Positions 23,386-34,055 of a stretch of DNA of 64,000 nucleotides are shown here, in pieces. How positions within the stretch are numbered: position 1 is the stretch's first letter; each line of letters starts with the position of its first letter. The notes under the pieces are model-generated. The model searched no databases and was not told where the DNA came from. It saw only the letters and a program-made list of their open reading frames with translations. Source of the DNA: Xiphydria camelus (taxonomy: Eukaryota; Arthropoda; Insecta; Hymenoptera; Xiphydriidae). Location of the stretch: contig OY783193.1 in the NCBI GenBank assembly GCA_963678675.1, positions 20,010,977-20,074,976 of the forward strand, written 5' to 3'. The translations under genes were made by a program, and so were the position numbers.

Positions 23386-24212
23386 AATGGCAGTTTTCAG
23401 GTCTTTTTTAGGTACGCAACGTATATTACCGGGACACTTGGTGCTTTTCAGGACGGTCCTGAAAGATTTTTCTATATATCGTATACTTTCAGGACAGTCC
23501 TGAAAAGTATCCTTACATATAAATGCGTTTTAGCTGTAATATTTCAGAATATTGACATCAAATATTGGTTCCGTTCCTCACATCTTCTTCATCTTCGACA
23601 TGTTTGTAACATATTAATGGTTAAGAATATAACTTTATAATAATATAACCTAACAATAACACTACACAGATAAATATTTCCTTCTACTAATGAGAAAATG
23701 GTAAATGTTTATTCCTATCTCAATTCCAGCTTATCGAATATTCATATGACGATACTGTGATATATATAGGAAGTACGGTTTAGTATTTCTAGTAACTGAA
23801 TCCCGACACGAACCAACAAGTCGAAAAGAGTCCTGAAAGTTGTCAATGCATTACATGGCATCATGAGATATAACCTCATTGCATTCACGTAGAGTCCTGA
23901 AAGCAGTCAATACCTTTCATGACGATCTTGTAAAAATATCTACAATAATACTTTGGCAGGTTCGATAATTTTCGCTTTGCAGCGGTGCTGCCATTTTGTA
24001 CAAGTAAATTCAGGGTCAACTTTGGTTGCGTTACATTACGCCAGGGGCACACGGTTGAGCCAATTTATTTATAATTGTTTACCAGTTTTCACACAATGAA
24101 TTTATTTATACATAATTTACTGTACCCATTAAATCCTGCAGCTGTTTCTCGCGTTTTTTAGCAAGTAGAATAGAAGGTGATGCCAATTTAGCATAATAAT
24201 TGAATGTGAAAA

Positions 24213-24290
24213 TGATACTGGTAGCCAGATTCGTTCATACGACCCTCTCTGAACGAAGTGGATGCTGTAGCCATTGTATCAACTAAAGTA
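24213..24290 (-). tRNA. tRNA-like module in subrepeat 1 (degenerate)
   Basis: Most diverged of three copies. The minus strand keeps a GTAGCCA/CTAAAGC-like A-box region and a weak B box. Probably not a functional tRNA. Confidence 0.2.
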
Positions 24291-24879
24291 AGTGTAAACA
24301 CATTTATATCTGAGATATATTAACTACGTCTTGGATGCTTGCAAAACTTCACGGGATGGTAAACAGAAGAGTAAGACCAATTTGAATCAACGGCCGATAA
24401 CGGGTCGTCTTATTTCAAGTGCACAACAAACTCCTGACCAACAGATTAAAAGGGTTCTGAAAGCTGCCAATGCGTCATATGACATTCTGCGATGCAACGG
24501 TTCATACCAGGACTGTACTCACATAGAGTCCTGAAAACAGCCATTGCGTCTCTTGACATTCTGCAACACAATGGTTCTTTTTGGGACACTAGTGTCGCAG
24601 AGTCCTGAAAACTGTCAGTATATCCCTCTGTGATTCGTGTTGCATCGATGTTACTAATATGTGTAAATGAATTTAACATCAACCTCAGATACGTTACATT
24701 ACGTTAGGAGCACACGGTTTAGCCAATTTGTTTATTTGTTTCCTCTTTTTGGATTAATTTATTCATTTGCATTCACTATGTCTACTAATTCCTGCAGCAG
24801 TTTTTTGCATACTTAGCGAGCAGAATAGCAACTGATATCAATTTTCCATAACGACTAAATACAAAATTTTTAAAAATGC

Positions 24880-24955
24880 ACTGGTAACGAGAATCGATCA
24901 TAGGATCTTTCGTTTAAGAAGCGGGTGCTTTAGTCACTACGCCAACTAGAGATCT
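24880..24955 (-). tRNA. tRNA-like module in subrepeat 2 (probably pseudo)
   Basis: On the minus strand, TGGCGTAGTGACTAAAGC matches an A-box region and GATCGATTCTC a B-box region at tRNA spacing. The stems pair poorly. It recurs at 25610-25690. Confidence 0.3.
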
Positions 24956-25609
24956 TGTTATTGCATTTACATCTGAGATTTATTAGACACGTCTAAAATA
25001 CTTGCAAATCTTGAAAAATCGATAAATCGAAGGGTAAGGCTCATTCTATTGAACGGCCGATCACTTATGATTTTATTTAAGTTGCACATCAAAGTCCAGA
25101 CTAACCGACCAGTAAAGTCCTGAAACATGCCAGTGCTCCAAATGACACTCTGCGATGCAAGGGCTCATATCAGGACTCTAGTCCCGGAAACTGCCATTGC
25201 ATTTCTTGACAATCTGCGATGCAATGGTTCATACAAAGACTCCACACACCTAGTGTCCTGAAAACTACCACTGCGTCTCTTGACATTCTGCAACACAACG
25301 GCTCTTTACGGGACTCCAGTGGCGCAGAGTCCTGAAAACTTCCAGTACATCCCGCAGTGATTTGCGTTGCAACGATGCTGCTAATTTGTGTAAATAAATT
25401 CTGTGTCAACCTCGATTACGTTACGTTTCATTATGAGCACACGGTTTAGCCAATTTTTTCATTTGTTTACACTTTTTGGATGAGTTTCTTTATTCATTTG
25501 AACTTACTATGCCTAATAATTCCTACAGGAGTTTTTTGTATACTTAGTGAGTAGAATAGCAGCTGATATCAATTTTCCATATCAACTAAATTCAAAATTT
25601 AAAAAATGC

Positions 25610-25690
25610 ACTGGTAACGAGAATCGATTGTACGAACTTTCGTGTACGAAGCGGGTTCTTCAGTCACTACGCCAACTAGAGCTCTTGTTA
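25610..25690 (-). tRNA. tRNA-like module in subrepeat 3 (probably pseudo)
   Basis: Near copy of 24880-24955 with the same box elements (GGCGTAGTGACTGAAG; CAATCGATTCTC). Confidence 0.3.
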
Positions 25691-27007
25691 AAGCATTTAC
25701 GTCTGAGATATATTAGGTACGTCTAGAATACTTGCAAATCTTGAGTGATCGACAAATCGAAGTATAAGGCTCATCCGAATGAACGGCCGATCACTTGTCA
25801 TTTTATTTCAGTTTCACGTCAAACTCCAGATTAACCGATCAGGAAAGTCCCGAAAGCTGCCATTGCTCCAAATGACATATTGCGATGCAACGGTTCATGC
25901 CAGGGCTTCACTTACATAAAGTCCTGGAATCTGCCATTGCATTTCTTGAGATTCTGCAGTGCAATGGTTCGTTTCAGGACTTTATTAAAATGAAGGTTTG
26001 AGAACTACCCATACGTTCCCGAATATTATGGGTTGCAGTGGTGTACGTCGGCACTGTACAATGATGGTTACTCTGATGTTAATTAATTACTGATCAGATG
26101 GAAATTGAATGAAAAAGTCGATCACGCTTTATTCGCGAATTGGAACGCTGTAATTAGTGTGGAATTGACACGTAATTATAGTTCATCTCTTGGGCTTGTA
26201 AGACCTCTTTAATGAGCTGCAGTAAAAATAACAGCCGTACTACTTTGGTTTTAATATGGTTTCAATATGTTTCCCTTTGAAAATATCAGATCAAATAACA
26301 GTGATTGTCTACGCGTTGCGAGTGATTTGTAGACGACTGACAATGGTTAGTGGATAATGGTTCTCCAGATTTCGATGAGAAATGCCATACTGTGTTTCCA
26401 GTTCCGACATAAACCACCAGATCCAGAAAATTCCTGAATCTTCAAATGCATTTCGTTACATCTTGTGATGCAACGGTTCTATTCAGGACTCTGCGCAGAG
26501 AGTCCTGAAATGTGCACGTGTGTATCTTAATGTTTTGCGATGTAACGGTACTTATTGGGACCCTATATATACAGAGACCTGGAAACTGCCAATTCGCTCC
26601 GCGACTTTCGGCGATACAACGGTTCTTTTCGGGATTCCGTTGAAATTGAATTGTAAAAACTACCAACACCTTTTCTCTCATATTCTGCGATGCCGTATTC
26701 ATATTGGGAATCTTTTAGCATAGTGTCATTAGAGCAGCAGTTACATTCCGCGTGTGTTGTGTCTTTAATACCATTTGCATTCCCATACCGCGTTACTGTC
26801 CCGAAATCTGCCTATGTATACAGAGTCCTGAAAACTGCCAATAGTTCACGGGTGTCCTGAAAAATGCCATTAGGTACGCCTTTTCCTGTATATTCGTGAA
26901 TAATCAATTTTTTACGAAAATTTCTGCTCACTATCTGTCAGTGTTCCACCTTTTTCAGAAATAAGTCGCAAAATCTGTCACTTTTTACTGTCCTGAAAAC
27001 TGCCATA

Positions 27008-27009
<2 letters not shown>

Positions 27010-27092
<83 letters not shown>
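27010..27092. repeat. (TA)n microsatellite shared by two elements
   Basis: About 80 bp of uninterrupted TA. The GTCCTGAAA element ends on its left and the GTCCTCA element begins on its right, so both used one microsatellite. Confidence 0.9.
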
Positions 27093-27097
<5 letters not shown>

Positions 27098-27629
27098 CTA
27101 TTGGTTACTTTGAGGACAACGAAAAAAAAAAAATAAAAACGAATATAGACCACTTAGAACGATAGAAAAATAAAAAATATGGTATATAAGCATAATATCG
27201 CGGCTCATTTTGCATTTGTTGTTAACCTTTTTTGACATTTTCCGTATATCGTATGCTATGGGGACATTTTCATATAATGGCTCATATGGGGACAAAAAAA
27301 CAGTCTAGGGCACGGCAGCTATGGGGACAGCTATAAAACAAAAAATTAGCTAACGTAAATTTTGAAGATATTCATTTATTTACATATTTCTCCAGTAACA
27401 AAACAAACTAATTTATTTTTATATCAATATGAAGCAAGAATAAAAAACATTTAAATTTTTTCGGTTGCGATAAACTTAAAAGTACAACAGTACATCAAAT
27501 GTTATTGCACATTAGTTGGAAAAAAACATGAAAATTTTTAAAAAATTTTAACTCCAGAATGTAGAATAAAAATTATTTGAATATTTAGTGATTGCGGAAA
27601 TCAAAACTTTGGAAGACAACAGGCATGTG

Positions 27630-29850
27630 ATTTATTTTTTAAGTACATCAATATGAAATAAAAATAGAATATTTAAATTTTTTCGATTGTCATAAACTTA
27701 AATAAAACATAATAACGAAATTACTATCGTACGTGAATATAGAAAATGAGAAACACAGCTCAAAGAATAATAATATTAAAAATATTTTTAAGAAGTCCTC
27801 ATAGTATACCTTACACACATTTAATCATGTCTTCATAGTAAACATACGATAGAACTTACATATCCCCATATGTTACAGATGTCCTCATACTATACGATGA
27901 ATGAAATAATTGAATGTCCTCAAAATTACCTCGTATTGAAATATGAAGGCGTTGACTTGATGCTTGTGTGCGTTAAGAGCATAATACTTTCATAATCTAT
28001 AATTGTTTGTATGTACATTTATTCAATCATTTCTCTATTAACAAAACATATCGTAATTTATTTTTTAAGTACATCAATATGAAATAAAAATAGAATATTT
28101 AAATTTTTTCGATTGTCATAAACTTAAATAAAACATAATAACGAAATTACTATCGTACGTGAATACAGAAAATGAGAAACACGGCTGAAAGAATTATAAT
28201 AGTAAAAATATTTTTAAGAAGCCCTCATAGTATACCTTACACACATTTAATCATGTCCTCATAGTAAACATACGATAGAACTCACATGTCCCCATATGTT
28301 ACAGATGTCCTCATACTATACGATGAATGAAATAATTGAATGTCCTCAAAATTACCTCGTATTGAAATATGAAGGCGTTGACTTGATGCTTGTGTGCGTT
28401 AAGAGCATAATACTTTCATAATCTATAATTGTTTGTATGTACATTTATTCAATCATTTCTCTATTAACAAAACATATCGTAATTTATTTTTTAAGTACAT
28501 CAATATGAAATAAAAATAGAATATTTAAATTTTTTCGATTGTCATAAACTTAAATAAAACATAATAACGAAATTACTATCGTACGTGAATACAGAAAATG
28601 AGAAACACGGCTGAAAGAATTATAATAGTAAAAATATTTTTAAGAAGCCCTCATAGTATACCTTACACACATTTAATCATGTCCTCATAGTAAACATACG
28701 ATAGAACTCACATGTCCCCATATGTTACAGATGTCCTCATACTATACCATGAATGAAATAATTGAATGTCCTCAAAATTACCTCGTATTGAAATATGAAG
28801 GCGTTGACTTGAAGCTTGTGTGGGTTAAGAGCATAATACTTTCATAATCTATAATTGTTTGTATGTACATTTATTCAACCATTTCTCTATTAACAAAACA
28901 TATCGTGATTTATTTTTTAAGTACATCAATATGAATTAAAAATAGAATATTTCAATTGTTTCGATTGTCATAAACTTAAATAAAACTTAATAACGAAATT
29001 ATTATCGCACGCAAATATAGAAAATGAGAAACACAGCTCAAAGAATTATAATATTAAAAATATTTTTAAGAAGTCCTCATAGTATACCTTACACACATTT
29101 AATCATGTCCTCATAGTAAACATACGATAGAACTCACATGTCCCCATATATTACAGATGTCCTCATACTATACCATGAATGAAATAATTGAATGTCCTCA
29201 AAATTACCTCGTATTGAAATATGAAGGCGTTGACTTGAAGCTTGTGTGGGTTAAGAGCATAATACTTTCATAATCTATAATTGTTTGTATGTACATTTAT
29301 TCAACCATTTCTCTATTAACAAAACATATCGTGATTTATTTTTTAAGTACATCAATATGAATTAAAAATAGAATATTTCAATTGTTTCGATTGTCATAAA
29401 CTTAAATAAAACTTAATAACGAAATTATTATCGCACGCAAATATAGAAAATGAGAAACACAGCTCAAAGAATTATAATATTAAAAATATTTTTAAGAAGT
29501 CCTCATAGTATACCTTACACACATTTAATTATGTCCTCATAGTAAACATACGATAGAACTCACATGTCCCCATATATTACAGATGTCCTCATACTATACC
29601 ATGAATGAAATAATTGAATGTCCTCAAAATTACCTCGTATTGAAATATGAAGGCGTTGACTTGAAGCTTGTGTGGGCTAAGAGCATAATACTTTCATAAT
29701 CTATAATTGTTTGTATGTACATTAATTCAACCATTTCTCTATTAACAAAGCATATCGTGATTTAATTTTTAAGTACATCAATATGAATTAAAAATAGAAT
29801 ATTTAAATTTTATCGATTGTCATAAACTTAAATAAAACATTAGTTCACAT
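27630..29850. repeat. 426-bp tandem array, about 5 units
   Basis: The phrase CCTCATAGTATACC recurs at 27797, 28223, 28649, 29075 and 29501, exactly 426 bp apart. Each unit carries four or five GTCCTCAT/GTCCCCAT motifs. Weak, older units extend left to about 27400. No coding frame. The array lies just downstream of the recombinase stop codon. Confidence 0.9.
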
Positions 29851-29917
29851 TAGTTTCAAAAAAAATACATGAAGATTTATCTTAAACTTTGACTCATGTA
29901 ACACGAAAAAAAGAAAG

Positions 29918-32900
29918 TTATTTAGACATTTGCTTCTTTTGAATATGCAGCCATGTTCTTAATTGAGCAACCGTACGTCCTTGCAAACAATCATTATTGT
30001 TAATAAGTTTCTGCATCTCTGCACCCGATGGTACAATCCCTTTAATCAGTAACTGGCCAAAGGCTGCTAGAACAGTGGAACGTTGAGCATCTGTCCATGT
30101 GCGTCGAGGCGTAGAGCAATCTGAATTTACAGAAGTACGGCTGTATTGACCTCTGGCACTAGATGTTGAAGGGCCTGGTGCGTAAATCGAATCTTCCTTT
30201 GAGATAGTTGGCTCGTTATAACTATAACTTTTTGATGTGCTTTGTTCAGTCTCTTCATCTTCACTGCAGTCCTCATGGTCATCTGAACCTTGCACGATAT
30301 TGAGTATTTTTGATATTTTGACAATATCAGTAGCCGCCACTGGTTGACGGTATATGTCCTTGTGGATGTTTTCATGATGACCCATGAAATTTGCAAGATC
30401 AGTAATCTCATTACCTTGTAGATTCAATGCGATGCATCTCGTTGCAATATGCTTCCGCAACTCTGTTCCACGTAGGGTACTTGGAATTTTGGCTCCACAT
30501 TTGATTGAATATTCTCGTAATAAATTACATGCTTTGAGATATCGATGACGGTCCTTGTTGATAGAAGGAAGTCCAAAGAAATACAGATTACCCTCTGGCA
30601 CGTTTGCATCCTTTCGATGCTTGAGTATGAGTTTCATAGATTTCAGTACATTACCGTCAACCAGTACAGGGACAACGCGATTACGTTTGCCGCGAATCTG
30701 GAATCTCACGTATTTTTCTGCCAGTTTCTTTCCTTCTGCAGTCAAAGTTTTGTAGATTTCCTTATCTGCCATGTCATTGATACCACGATAACTTTCGAAA
30801 TCCTCGATGCACAGTCTCTCTATCTCTCCCGGACGACGACGATTAAAAATTTGTAGAGACAACAGCGTAGTTTCAGCCAACTTTTTCCACGTATCATATG
30901 AGAATTCTGCACTCAATTGACAGAAAAATTCGCTTCTCTCCCGGTCAATATAAGAATACAGCTTTTTAATATCGTCAGTACTTGGTAAAACTACCTCTTT
31001 TCTTCTGTGTTGCTGTGTTTGTGTTTCAGTTACTGCTCGATTTATGGAGACACCGTAATCATCATTCAGCAATTTCAAGAAGTTGATAACCTTTGTCTGG
31101 TTAGTGTTATCGTCGCGTTTTATGTACTCACATTCCAGTACCTCACCAAGGTGTTTGAGTAGTGTACCGAGACTAGATGCAACGGCTGGAGCGCGGAACG
31201 TGTTGGTGACATAACAAAATCCTGCCACTACTCTCACTGCTTCGATGGCGGAGTCATACCTAGTCGAGTGGAATACGTCCATGCAGTTTTTAATTTCATG
31301 GTTAATTTCTTTAACTGCTAAAAGGAATCGACCAATGAGACGGCATCTGGCACGAATAATCACGTACAGATGCTGCTGAGAGCTGTACTTCTCGCACTGT
31401 TTATTTGCGTATAAGATCACCAATTCGTCGTACCTTATTGCTCGAACCACCTCATCTTCATGAAAGTATGGGAAAACTTTTCTTCTTACGTCTCTACTTG
31501 CTCTTTGATGAATTCTGGCACCGACTCTCTTGCTATTCACCAGAATAATTCTCTCAGATTTTCCACTAATGTTCGTACATTTTCGCCAATGGTGGCGAAT
31601 AACTGATCTCGAATACTGCCCTCTACAGTTTCCACAAGGGACGTAATCTGCAGCTGACTTAACATTTGATTTATTCGGGCGTCTGCAAACGATCAGTTGT
31701 CCTTTGTTTAACTGCTTGTCTGTGTTGTACCGATGATCACCTTCTTTTCTGAGAGCTGCAATTAAGGACTGTCGCTCTTTATTGTGTGGTGGAAAAATAG
31801 TGAATGCTTTAACTCGGTCTTCATTTGAATGTTTCAGTTGTAAATGTCTAGCGATCTTCTTTTGGGTTTTTCCGCAGTATAGACAAGCATGATCTTTTCC
31901 GCTTGACGAAGTTAAGTCGACTTCAAGTTCCCTATCATCTGGAGCTGACGCACGAGGATCTTCCCAGTGTGTTGTGTGCAATGAATTGTTTTTTTTTTCA
32001 TCTTTTTGCCCCGCAAGGATCTTCTCGTCGTTTTCCATCAAGCAGTTTTCTCCATCCTCGTAAACCGTTGTTTCCGGATCAGTTGGGTAGTATTCCTCAC
32101 CATCCGATTCATATTCCTCATCGGTTGATTCAGACTCCTCAGCACCTGGCTTGTAATCGTCATCGTCGTCATCTGATACATCAGGAGGAACTATAACTTT
32201 TATCTTCTTCTTCTTCGGTTCTGAGTTTACAAATTCGCTCTCACTGTCACCCCCCGATTTTTCATTTAAATTAAAATTATTTTTATTTTCATGTCGAATA
32301 TTGTAACTAATATTCAAACTTTTACCAGTGCGTGAATCAGAACAATTATCTTTAATAATGAAATCTTTGTTTAGTTCCTTCAATATTAAATTAACCGATT
32401 CATTTTCAATAACTTTTGGTTTCACTTGTTGTTCAATTTTTCTCTTAATGCCAGTTTGCACTTTTTGCTTCGTAACTTCAGTAACAATATCATTTTTATT
32501 CTGGACATTATTTGTAGAGTTCAGGAGACAGTCAGGAGAATTCATCAAAACTTCGTTGGAGGGAGCCGTTTTATTTTGAAAAAATGCTGAGTTTTGCTTC
32601 AATAATTCTTCATTCGTCCGTTCTTCTTGATCACTACAGCTATTTTCTCCTGCGGTATTAGTTATTTTGTAAGTTTTTTCCCCATCATTTTGACAATTGT
32701 CAGATGAGCTGGTAGGAAATGCGTATATTTCATTGAGATCCACAGTAGTTTGACCACTATTCTTTTTCATTTTGACACTGGGAGTTTTTGTGGTAATTAC
32801 ATTCTCCGGAAACGAGTTGCTCAACTTCAATTGACCTGTTAAATTGAGAACAATCGGCTTAGATATTTTTCCTGATATAACTAAAGGTTTTAAGATTATA

Positions 32901-32953
32901 TTAAAATTATTTAGATTTTCTTTTACACATAAACCTTTAAAAATTATTTTCAA
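29918..32953 (-). CDS. Tyrosine recombinase (phage-integrase-like) of the TIR element
   Basis: An uninterrupted 1011-codon frame. Residues 1-260 are low complexity and 260-310 strongly acidic (DDDDDD). 356-376 form a C2H2-like finger (CLYCGKTQKKIARHLQLKH), followed by a second Cys/His cluster at about 440-459 (CGNC...RHHWRKC). The C-terminal half resembles a tyrosine recombinase catalytic domain: NRRRPGEIERL (Arg about 707), TELRKHIATRC (Arg 833), NFMGHHENIHKDIYRQP (His 859, Tyr 868). 950-1005 is a Myb/homeodomain-like tail (RTWTDAQRSTVLAAFGQ). Related proteins are common in fish, cnidarians and insects (from memory). Expected role: strand exchange at the element ends. Upstream exons at 34056-35441 on the same strand could belong to the same transcript, in which case the first roughly 25 residues may be untranslated. 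Confidence 0.75.
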   Translation of the reverse strand: MKIIFKGLCVKENLNNFNIILKPLVISGKISKPIVLNLTGQLKLSNSFPENVITTKTPSVKMKKNSGQTTVDLNEIYAFPTSSSDNCQNDGEKTYKITNTAGENSCSDQEERTNEELLKQNSAFFQNKTAPSNEVLMNSPDCLLNSTNNVQNKNDIVTEVTKQKVQTGIKRKIEQQVKPKVIENESVNLILKELNKDFIIKDNCSDSRTGKSLNISYNIRHENKNNFNLNEKSGGDSESEFVNSEPKKKKIKVIVPPDVSDDDDDDYKPGAEESESTDEEYESDGEEYYPTDPETTVYEDGENCLMENDEKILAGQKDEKKNNSLHTTHWEDPRASAPDDRELEVDLTSSSGKDHACLYCGKTQKKIARHLQLKHSNEDRVKAFTIFPPHNKERQSLIAALRKEGDHRYNTDKQLNKGQLIVCRRPNKSNVKSAADYVPCGNCRGQYSRSVIRHHWRKCTNISGKSERIILVNSKRVGARIHQRASRDVRRKVFPYFHEDEVVRAIRYDELVILYANKQCEKYSSQQHLYVIIRARCRLIGRFLLAVKEINHEIKNCMDVFHSTRYDSAIEAVRVVAGFCYVTNTFRAPAVASSLGTLLKHLGEVLECEYIKRDDNTNQTKVINFLKLLNDDYGVSINRAVTETQTQQHRRKEVVLPSTDDIKKLYSYIDRERSEFFCQLSAEFSYDTWKKLAETTLLSLQIFNRRRPGEIERLCIEDFESYRGINDMADKEIYKTLTAEGKKLAEKYVRFQIRGKRNRVVPVLVDGNVLKSMKLILKHRKDANVPEGNLYFFGLPSINKDRHRYLKACNLLREYSIKCGAKIPSTLRGTELRKHIATRCIALNLQGNEITDLANFMGHHENIHKDIYRQPVAATDIVKISKILNIVQGSDDHEDCSEDEETEQSTSKSYSYNEPTISKEDSIYAPGPSTSSARGQYSRTSVNSDCSTPRRTWTDAQRSTVLAAFGQLLIKGIVPSGAEMQKLINNNDCLQGRTVAQLRTWLHIQKKQMSK

Positions 32954-33060
32954 AATGAAAATAAGTTCAAGAGAAATTTAAAAGGTTTTTAAAAAATTTG
33001 GGAAAAAATCCCAAAAACGAAAAAAATGGTATGGTTTGACATAACAAAATTTTTTTAGGA
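32884..33060. repeat. Tandem duplication flanking the nested hairpins (copy 1)
   Basis: 32884-33060 is similar to 33980-34110 (AAAGGTTTTA...ATTATTTAGATT...AAAATAAGTT). It spans the recombinase start region. The duplicated segments flank the hairpins at 33114-33895. Confidence 0.45.
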
Positions 33061-33113
33061 GTCCTCATAGTATACGTTACACATGTTTGGTCATGTCCTC
33101 ATAATAAACATAC

Positions 33114-33492
33114 TACCGTATGTATCATGCCAAATTAAACAAGCAGAATTACCGACATTGCCGAAACGTTACCGACGGTCACGAATTTTATGGTTAGAGT
33201 TGGCTTGAGAAGAGTGCGCTGTGTGTGCTGCGTGAGAGCGAAAAGTGTCAAACGTCTGATTTCCCGATAGCTGTCAATTCGGAAAATCGAAGTATTGAAT
33301 AATAGACGAAACACTTCGATCTCTTGAATTAACAGCTATCGGGAAATCAGACGTTTGACACTTTTCGCTCTCACGCAGCACACACAGCGCACTCTTCTCA
33401 AGACAACTCTAACTATAAAATTCTTGACCGTCGGTAAATTTTCGGCAATGTCGGTATATCTGCTTGTTTAATTTGGCATGATACATACGGTA
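33114..33492. mobile_element. Hairpin MITE 1 inside the recombinase element
   Basis: Near-perfect hairpin from TACCGTATGTATCATGCC to its complement. It shares GAGAGCGAAAAGTGTC and CGATCTC.TGAATT blocks with the 5281 foldback. Confidence 0.75.
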
Positions 33493-33895
33493 TACCGCAT
33501 GTCCCGGGAGAATTCGAGCAAGTGCCGATACCTATGGCCGATATCTTAAAATTTGACTTCAGCAGTTTTTACCGACGGTCGAGAATTTGATAGTTAGAGT
33601 TGACTTAAAAAGAGTGCGCTGTGTGTGCTGCGTGAGAGCGAAAAGTGTCAAAGCTGTCGATTCGGGAGATCGAAGTGTTTCGTCTATTATTCAATACTTC
33701 GATCTCTCGAATTGATAGCTATCGGGAAATCAGATGTTTGACACTTTTCGCTCTCACGCAGCACACACAGCGCACTCTTCTCAAGCCAACTCTAACTATC
33801 AAATTCTCGACCGTCGGCAAAAACTGCTGAAGTCAAATTTCAAATTATCGTCCTAGGTATCGGCACTTGCTCGAATTCTCCCGGGACATGCGATA
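33493..33895. mobile_element. Hairpin MITE 2, directly abutting MITE 1
   Basis: Hairpin from TACCGCATGTCCCGGG to its complement ending near CCCGGGACATGC. It follows MITE 1 with no gap; both lie in what was a 426-type unit (AAACATAC / GATAGAACTTACATG). Confidence 0.75.
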
Positions 33896-34055
33896 GAACT
33901 TACATGTCCCCATTTGTTATAAATGTCCTTATACTATATCATTGATCAAATATTTTTAATACTTCTATTCAAGATATATTAAAGGTTTTACGATGATTTA
34001 AAAATTATTTAGATTATCTTTTAGGACCCCTTAAAACAAATTTAAAAAATGAACC

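Larger units (their letters stand above)
23383..27009. mobile_element. Non-coding TIR element with GTCCTGAAA motifs, inserted in (TA)n
   Basis: Left end TCTAATGGCAGTTTTCAGG and the complement of the right end TCTTATGGCAGTTTTCAGG form a TIR, both flanked by TA microsatellites. The interior has about twenty AGTCCTGAAA-type motifs, some palindromic (TTTCAGGACAGTCCTGAAAA near 23500). Three diverged repeats of about 660-730 bp (24040, 24700, 25430) each hold a tRNA-like module. No long open frame. Its ends and motif layout resemble the recombinase element next to it, so it may be mobilised by a related enzyme (inference). Confidence 0.6.

Noticed and set aside
26938..27153. Frame with long Tyr-Ile run
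   Set aside because: Translation of the (TA)n microsatellite.
27800..29850. CRISPR-like regular repeats
   Set aside because: Units are 426 bp and contiguous without unique spacers, in a eukaryotic context; this is a tandem satellite.
29918..32953. Host transcription factor instead of element recombinase
   Set aside because: The zinc-finger and Myb-like parts could suggest this, but the catalytic-type motifs, the TIR and the deleted second copy favour a mobile element protein.
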